19,059 nt of DNA from SIG440 sp045645805 (GTDB lineage: Bacteria; Bacillota; Clostridia; Monoglobales; Monoglobaceae), in assembly GCA_045645805.1 (NCBI GenBank), contig JAZRJL010000019.1:1-19059 (forward strand), read 5' to 3'. The notes under the pieces were generated by a model. That model worked only from the letters and a program-made list of their open reading frames with translations, ran no database searches and was not told the DNA's origin. Shown here piece by piece: positions 14,869 through 19,059 of the stretch. The position numbers and the translations under genes were made by a program. The first letter of the stretch is position 1, and each line of letters opens with the position of its first letter.

Positions 14869-14909
14869 AAAAAAAAAAAGCTTACCGAAAGTATTCGATA
14901 AACTTTTTT
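14869..14909 (-). terminator. Terminator of tRNA-Leu
   Basis: On the minus strand AAAAAAGTTTATCGAA pairs with TTCGGTAAGCTTTTTT (G-T pairs allowed), followed by a run of 11 T (plus-strand A-run 14869-14879). It starts about six bases after the CCA end. Confidence 0.85.
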
Positions 14910-14914
14910 GTAAC

Positions 14915-14998
14915 TGGTGCGCCCGAAGAGACTTGAACTCCCACGTCATTGACACTAGATCCTAAGTCTAGCGCGTCTGCCAATTCCGCCACGGGCGC
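14915..14998 (-). tRNA. tRNA-Leu (TAG)
   Basis: This 84-nt class II tRNA has acceptor GCGCCCG/CGGGCGC and anticodon stem CTAGA/TCTAG. The loop CTTAGGA has anticodon TAG (plus strand 14962-14964). It has a long variable arm (TGTCAATGACGT), the T-loop TTCAAGT and an encoded CCA. It would read CUN codons. Confidence 0.97.
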
Positions 14999-15017
14999 AT
15001 GAAATTTAACATATGAT

Positions 15018-15046
15018 ATTGTATCAGCAAAAAGTATATTTGTCAA
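15018..15046 (-). promoter_or_regulatory. Sigma-A promoter of tRNA-Leu
   Basis: Consensus TTGACA (15041-15046) and TACAAT (15018-15023) on the minus strand are 17 bp apart, about 20 bp before the tRNA 5' end. tRNA-Leu is therefore independent of the upstream tRNA pair. Confidence 0.8.
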
Positions 15047-15081
15047 GTAAAATATAAACTTTTATATTTAATTAGTAAAAT

Positions 15082-15122
15082 ATTTCATTGAAAAAAGCAC
15101 CGACAAAGTCGATGCTTTTTTC

Positions 15123-15125
<3 letters not shown>
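15082..15125 (-). repeat. tRNA-Thr 3' end plus terminator, partner of 14698-14741
   Basis: Read on the minus strand this is CCA, GA, a terminator hairpin, then CAATGAAAT. It matches 14698-14741 in inverted orientation at 42 of 44 positions. It is the functional copy because it is joined to tRNA-Thr. Confidence 0.85.
15091..15121 (-). terminator. Terminator of the tRNA-Asp/tRNA-Thr unit
   Basis: AAAAAAGCATCGAC pairs with GTCGGTGCTTTTTT on the minus strand around a TTT loop, two bases after the tRNA-Thr CCA. Confidence 0.85.
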
Positions 15126-15198
<73 letters not shown>

Positions 15199-15203
15199 AA
15201 AAG

Positions 15204-15280
15204 TGGCGATCCGGATGGGGCTCGAACCCACGACCTCCAGCGTGACAGGCTGGCATTCTAACCAACTGAACTACCGGACC
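15204..15280 (-). tRNA. tRNA-Asp (GTC)
   Basis: Acceptor GGTCCGG/CCGGATC, anticodon stem CCAGC/GCTGG, loop CTGTCAC with anticodon GTC (plus strand 15244-15246), T-loop TTCGAGC, discriminator G, encoded CCA. It is the first tRNA of a two-tRNA unit. Confidence 0.97.
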
Positions 15281-15300
15281 ATGTTTGTACCACCTGAAAG

Positions 15301-15329
15301 ATGATACCACAATTTATTTAAAAAGTCAA
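15301..15329 (-). promoter_or_regulatory. Sigma-A promoter of tRNA-Asp/tRNA-Thr
   Basis: TTGACT (15324-15329) and TATCAT (15301-15306) on the minus strand are 17 bp apart. No GC-containing terminator separates hemZ from this promoter, so some read-through from the rel operon is possible. Confidence 0.7.
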
Positions 15330-15363
15330 GTATTTAAATAAAAAATTTATCTTATTTTTTTAG

Positions 15364-16545
15364 TTAAAAAACCATATCTCTTAGTACGTCTTTTCTTGCC
15401 AGCATTTCATCAATTCTCTCAATGTAATCCTTAGGTTCTTTTACATTAAAAATGCGTTCAATACGGTCTGTTTCACGGTCAACTGTTTTTGTCACACCAC
15501 CGCATCCAAGGGAGATTATAGACTGCACTTCCTCCATTATATAAATATTATAAATACTTTCTGTTCCCGGTTTCGCATAACCTACATTTTCAAGATTGCC
15601 AAGCATATTTTTCTGTCTGTAAAGATAGTATGGATTCTTTCCGTTTTCCATAATTGTATTACGTGCAAAATCTACCATTTTTACAACTTCGTCACCATTG
15701 GTCAACGCAAAATCACCCAATGTCTCATGAAGCTTTGACGACCGTTTTATGCTCATTGTATGAACCGTTGTGTTTCCAGGGTTCAACTTTTCCACTTCTT
15801 CGACAGTATATTTAAACATATCAAGGGTTTCACCCGGAAACCCTGCAATAATATCCATATTTATAGTATTGATTCCACTTTCACGTGCCATATATACCGC
15901 ATTTCTTATATCATCAGGTGTATGGTTTCTGCCAATAATATCAAGGATACTTTGATTCATTGTCTGAGGATTTATACTTATACGATCAATCCCGTACTTA
16001 TTTATCACATCCAGCTTTGCTTTTGTTACAGTATCAGGACGACCTGCTTCAACGGTAAATTCTTTGTTTTGCGACAAATCAAATGTGCAAAATATTTTAT
16101 CAATCAACCCGTTAAGCTGATACTCATCAAGTGTTGTAGGTGTTCCGCCGCCTATATATACCGTCTCAACAGTTTTACCCATATCATTTATAATTTCAGC
16201 TGTATATTCGATTTCACGATACAAACATCTAAGATATTCAGGGATAAATTTTGCACTTTTTGCCCCGCTGTTACTGACAAACGAACAATAAACACAACGT
16301 GTGGGACAAAACGGAATACCTATATACAAGCTTATACCGTTAGACTTCATTGAATCGATTACAGGATTTTCGATGGCTGCAATCCTCACAGCAAGTTCAG
16401 CTTTACTTATATCTGCGTTATATTCACGAACAAAAGCGCCAATTGCAGCATTGACGCTTTTTTCAGACTTTAAAAGTTTTCGTGCAAGCTTTACAGGACG
16501 TATCCCGTCAAGTATTCCCCAGGGTCTTTCACATTCATTCTTCAA
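15364..16545 (-). CDS. hemZ: HemZ-like radical SAM coproporphyrinogen dehydrogenase, short form
   Basis: HemZ-type proteins belong to the HemN/HemW radical SAM group linked to oxygen-independent haem synthesis; their exact reaction is not settled. The 4Fe-4S/SAM motif C80-x3-C84-x2-C87 lies in IPFCPTRCVYCSF. VYIGGGTPT and FTVEAGRPD follow. Before it, PWGILDGIRPVKLARKLL (8-25) is a hallmark of HemZ rather than HemN or HemW. The length, 393, is about 100 residues less than the usual 480-500, because the N-terminal domain that normally precedes PWGILTGIRP is absent. The start is a TTG (16543-16545); there is no ATG or GTG in this frame nearby, and an upstream in-frame stop rules out a longer protein. 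The start lies within the end of the hydrolase gene (11-bp overlap), suggesting coupled translation. Confidence 0.9.
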   Translation of the reverse strand: MKNECERPWGILDGIRPVKLARKLLKSEKSVNAAIGAFVREYNADISKAELAVRIAAIENPVIDSMKSNGISLYIGIPFCPTRCVYCSFVSNSGAKSAKFIPEYLRCLYREIEYTAEIINDMGKTVETVYIGGGTPTTLDEYQLNGLIDKIFCTFDLSQNKEFTVEAGRPDTVTKAKLDVINKYGIDRISINPQTMNQSILDIIGRNHTPDDIRNAVYMARESGINTINMDIIAGFPGETLDMFKYTVEEVEKLNPGNTTVHTMSIKRSSKLHETLGDFALTNGDEVVKMVDFARNTIMENGKNPYYLYRQKNMLGNLENVGYAKPGTESIYNIYIMEEVQSIISLGCGGVTKTVDRETDRIERIFNVKEPKDYIERIDEMLARKDVLRDMVF

Positions 16546-17158
16546 GGTACATATTATCCTTTCTTTGTTTTCCTATGGTAGTAGAAAATCCGTGTCCGGG
16601 ACATACCCTTATATCATCTTCAAGAACCATAAGCTTTTCTTTAATGGACCTTATTTCATCTTCATAGCTGCCAAGCGGAAAATCAAATCTGCCGATCGCA
16701 CCCGAAAATAATGTATCTCCACTTATAAGTAAATTATCCACCAAAAAGCACGAGCTACCAACCGTATGACCAGGTGTATGTATAACCTTTATTTTTAGAC
16801 TGTCAACAACGATTTCATCACCATCATTAAACAAACAATCTGCCGGCGGAATATTCAATTTAGACCAATGCTCACCGGCAAGATTCAATTTGGGATCGGA
16901 AAGATACTTTTCCTCCTCGGTATGGACACAAATTTCTGCATTGGTGGCTTTCTTCAATTCTTCAAGTGCAAGAATATGGTCAAAATGTGCGTGAGTAAGA
17001 ATAATCTTCTTCAATGTCAAGCCCTTTTTCTTAATAAAGGCAAGAATTTTATCAGCATTGTCAGCAGCATCAAACAAAACTGCATTTTTTGTTTCCTCGT
17101 CTGCAATAATATAACAATTTGTAACCAAATCACCTAAAACAAATCTTTGAAAAATCAT
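16535..17158 (-). CDS. Metallo-beta-lactamase-fold hydrolase (glyoxalase II-like)
   Basis: This is a soluble 207-residue metallohydrolase. All metal ligands are visible: H56-x-H58-x-D60-H61 (THAHFDH), H131 (TPGHTVGS), D148 (SGDTLF) and H189 (CPGHG). The compact size and the GxIGRFDFPLG segment fit the small glyoxalase II-like group that is commonly next to rel and hemZ in Clostridia. The substrate is unknown; thioester or general hydrolase roles are possible. Full glyoxalase II has an extra C-terminal domain that is absent here. The start ATG at 17158 has AGGAG six bases upstream. It lies 25 bp downstream of rel and overlaps hemZ. Confidence 0.9.
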   Translation of the reverse strand: MIFQRFVLGDLVTNCYIIADEETKNAVLFDAADNADKILAFIKKKGLTLKKIILTHAHFDHILALEELKKATNAEICVHTEEEKYLSDPKLNLAGEHWSKLNIPPADCLFNDGDEIVVDSLKIKVIHTPGHTVGSSCFLVDNLLISGDTLFSGAIGRFDFPLGSYEDEIRSIKEKLMVLEDDIRVCPGHGFSTTIGKQRKDNMYLEE

Positions 17159-17183
17159 TATTAACTCCTTTTAAATTCCCGCA

Positions 17184-19059
17184 TTATTGACGTCTGCGTA
17201 CAACCGCAAGAACACCATCAATACTTTTAAGCTTCTTTATTGACGATTCAAGATGTTCTGTATTTTTTATTTCAATGGATATTTCAACAATAGCCAAGTT
17301 ATTTTTTGCAGTTCTTGCATTAAGCCCCTTAATCGGAACTTTAAGCTCTGCCATAACCGTTGTTATATCAACAAGAAGCGAATTGCGGTCAGATGCTGTT
17401 ATACAAAGAAGTGCCTGGAAGTTGTTTTCAACCTCATTCGCCCACGATACCTTAATAAACCGCTTTTCCTCCTCGGGAGAAAAATGTGCATTTGTAATAT
17501 TGATGCAATCGGTACGATGAACAGCAACACCTCTGCCACGGGTAACATAACCAATTATCTTATCCCCGGGAACAGGACTGCAGCAATGAGATATACGAAC
17601 AAGGCAGTTATCAATTCCATCAACCACGACACCACTTTGATTTGAACGCGAGGTTGTCTTTACAACAAATTGTTCAGGGATATCGGCAATTTCATTTTTA
17701 CTTGCCATATCCTTTTTACAGAGTTCTTTGAATTTTGTAAGAAACTTGGTTGCATTTGAGCCGCCGTACCCCAAGGTTGCAAATAAATCTTCTGACTGTC
17801 TGAAGCCATATTTGGTAAGAAGTCTGTCAAACAGCTCAACTTCATTCATATAGGTAAGGGGTATCATATTCTTTTTTAAATCTTTTTCAAAGATTTCCTT
17901 ACCCTTTACAATATTTTCTGTTCGATTTTCCTTCTTCAGCCATTGATTAATCTTGTTACGTGCCTGAGAGGTTTTTGCAATCTTTAGCCAATCCAGATTG
18001 GGGCCGTGAACAGCATTGGAGGTATGAATTTCAACAATATCACCATTTTGAAGGTTGTAATCAAGTGTGACAATTTTGCCATTTACCTTTGCACCCTGCA
18101 TTTTGTTTCCTATTGCACTGTGAATTGCATATGCAAAGTCAATGGGTGTTGCCCCTGCAGGCAAGCTTACCACATCACCCTTTGGAGTAAAGACAAACAC
18201 TTCATCACTGAACATATCAATTTTAAGTGTTTGCATAAAGTCCTCAGCGTTTGTAAGGTCTTTTTGTATTTCCAACAGCTGTTTAATCCATTCAAGCTTG
18301 CTGTCAATATCATTTTTGCCGGTTTTACCTTCTTTGTATTTCCAATGAGCAGCAATACCGTGTTCTGCAGTATTGTGCATATCCCAAGTCCTAATCTGAA
18401 TTTCAAAAGGTACACCATTAGGCCCTATAACAGTTGAATGCAAGGACTGATACATATTTGGTTTGGGCATAGCAATATAGTCCTTGAACCGACCGGGAAT
18501 TGGCTTAAAAAGCTCATGAACCATACCAAGAACGGCATAACAATCTGCATCTGTATTAACAATCACACGAACTGCAAACAAATCATAGATTTCATCAATC
18601 ATTTTATTTTGCATAAACATTTTACGATAAATACTGTAAAAATGCTTTGCTCTGCCTGTAACCTGTGCTTTGTTTTTTATTTCATCAAGTCTTTTTTCCA
18701 ATACGTCAATAATGGTTACAACATATTTTTCTCTTTCTTCTTTTTTCTGGCTTATCCCGTTTCTGATTTCCTCATAAGCTACCGGGTCAAGATATTTTAA
18801 TGATAAATCCTCAAGCTCAGTCTTTAATTTTGACATACCAAGACGGTGTGCTAAAGGTGAGTATATATCTAAAGTTTCTTTTGCCTTTTCAAGTTGCTTT
18901 TCCCTTGTCTGATAGTCAAGAGTTCTTAAGTTATCAAGTCTGTCTATCAGCTTTATTATAACCACTCTGATATCCTTTGCCATGGCAAGGAAGATCTTTC
19001 TTAAGTTTTCCATCTGTTGCTGTTCTTTTGATGGATACTGAATTTTTGTAAGCTTTGTT
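17184..19059 (-). CDS. relA: (p)ppGpp synthetase/hydrolase Rel (N-terminus outside window)
   Basis: Bifunctional Rel makes and degrades the stringent-response alarmone (p)ppGpp and senses starved ribosomes. 624 codons are visible and the frame continues past the right edge; the internal ATG at 19013 is not the start. Domains in order: end of the HD hydrolase (IKLIDRLDNLRTL, keeping the metal Asp and the Asn), the synthetase domain (KHFYSIYRK, KPIPGRFKDYIAMPKPNMYQ, EIQIRT), the TGS domain (VFTPKGDVVSLPAGATPIDFAYAIH), the Cys/His region (RISHCCSPVPGD, HRTDC) and a C-terminal ACT domain. RFKD in the synthetase is the RXKD form typical of bifunctional enzymes, unlike the acidic motif of synthetase-only RelA. 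The hydrolase block has Asp where family members usually have His (RLHN). First visible gene of the operon rel-hydrolase-hemZ. Confidence 0.96.
   Translation of the reverse strand, partial: TKLTKIQYPSKEQQQMENLRKIFLAMAKDIRVVIIKLIDRLDNLRTLDYQTREKQLEKAKETLDIYSPLAHRLGMSKLKTELEDLSLKYLDPVAYEEIRNGISQKKEEREKYVVTIIDVLEKRLDEIKNKAQVTGRAKHFYSIYRKMFMQNKMIDEIYDLFAVRVIVNTDADCYAVLGMVHELFKPIPGRFKDYIAMPKPNMYQSLHSTVIGPNGVPFEIQIRTWDMHNTAEHGIAAHWKYKEGKTGKNDIDSKLEWIKQLLEIQKDLTNAEDFMQTLKIDMFSDEVFVFTPKGDVVSLPAGATPIDFAYAIHSAIGNKMQGAKVNGKIVTLDYNLQNGDIVEIHTSNAVHGPNLDWLKIAKTSQARNKINQWLKKENRTENIVKGKEIFEKDLKKNMIPLTYMNEVELFDRLLTKYGFRQSEDLFATLGYGGSNATKFLTKFKELCKKDMASKNEIADIPEQFVVKTTSRSNQSGVVVDGIDNCLVRISHCCSPVPGDKIIGYVTRGRGVAVHRTDCINITNAHFSPEEEKRFIKVSWANEVENNFQALLCITASDRNSLLVDITTVMAELKVPIKGLNARTAKNNLAIVEISIEIKNTEHLESSIKKLKSIDGVLAVVRRRQ

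Noticed and set aside
17184..19013. Complete Rel protein starting at the internal ATG 19013
   Set aside because: The frame continues to the window edge with conserved Rel residues (TKLTKIQYPSKEQQQ) upstream of that ATG, so the gene is truncated by the window and not short.

Overview
The window looks like core chromosome of a low-GC, endospore-forming Firmicute of class Clostridia. Supporting signs are the A+T-rich sequence, strong GGAGG-type ribosome binding sites, sigma-A promoters of the TTGACA-17-TATAAT type (often with an extended TG), and CCA-encoding tRNA genes. The gene set agrees: SpoIIGA/pro-sigma-E, CwlD, HemZ, a long bifunctional Rel, and a DUF2508-like protein. A gut Ruminococcaceae/Oscillospiraceae-type relative is my guess and cannot be proven here. 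I see no phage, IS element or CRISPR array.

Left part (1-8113). secA enters from the left edge on the minus strand (C-terminus cut off). A small DUF2508-like gene and a tRNA-Arg with its own promoter and terminator follow on the plus strand. Next, on the minus strand and read right to left, comes a protein quality-control cluster: tig (trigger factor), clpP, clpX and a small lipoprotein gene with a calcium-loop-like motif. Its promoter is near-consensus. A calcineurin-like phosphoesterase gene lies upstream of tig.

Middle part (8145-14230). On the minus strand lie thrC, a 137-residue P-loop protein of unknown function, and pgi. spoIIGA diverges from pgi and overlaps sigE by 8 bp. The promoter in front of spoIIGA has a perfect Spo0A box (TGTCGAA) and an over-long -35/-10 spacing, as expected for the early-sporulation spoIIG operon. 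sigE converges on cwlD with an 11-bp overlap, and the sigE terminator lies inside the cwlD coding sequence. sigG, the usual next gene, is absent.

Right part (14383-19059). tRNA-Asn (+) converges on a minus-strand tRNA block (Asp, Thr, Leu). The 455 bp between tRNA-Asn and tRNA-Leu contain no gene. They hold two arrays of short perfect hairpins whose stems differ in sequence but which are separated by a constant TGAAATA/TATTTCA. Between the arrays sits an orphan terminator that is an inverted 42/44 copy of the tRNA-Thr 3' end plus its terminator. Upstream on the minus strand is the operon rel (N-terminus cut off) - metallo-beta-lactamase-fold hydrolase - hemZ. This hemZ lacks the usual N-terminal domain and starts with TTG inside the preceding gene.

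No obviously new multi-gene system is present. The most unusual element is the terminator-linked hairpin repeat at 14492-14841 and its inverted partner near 15100.
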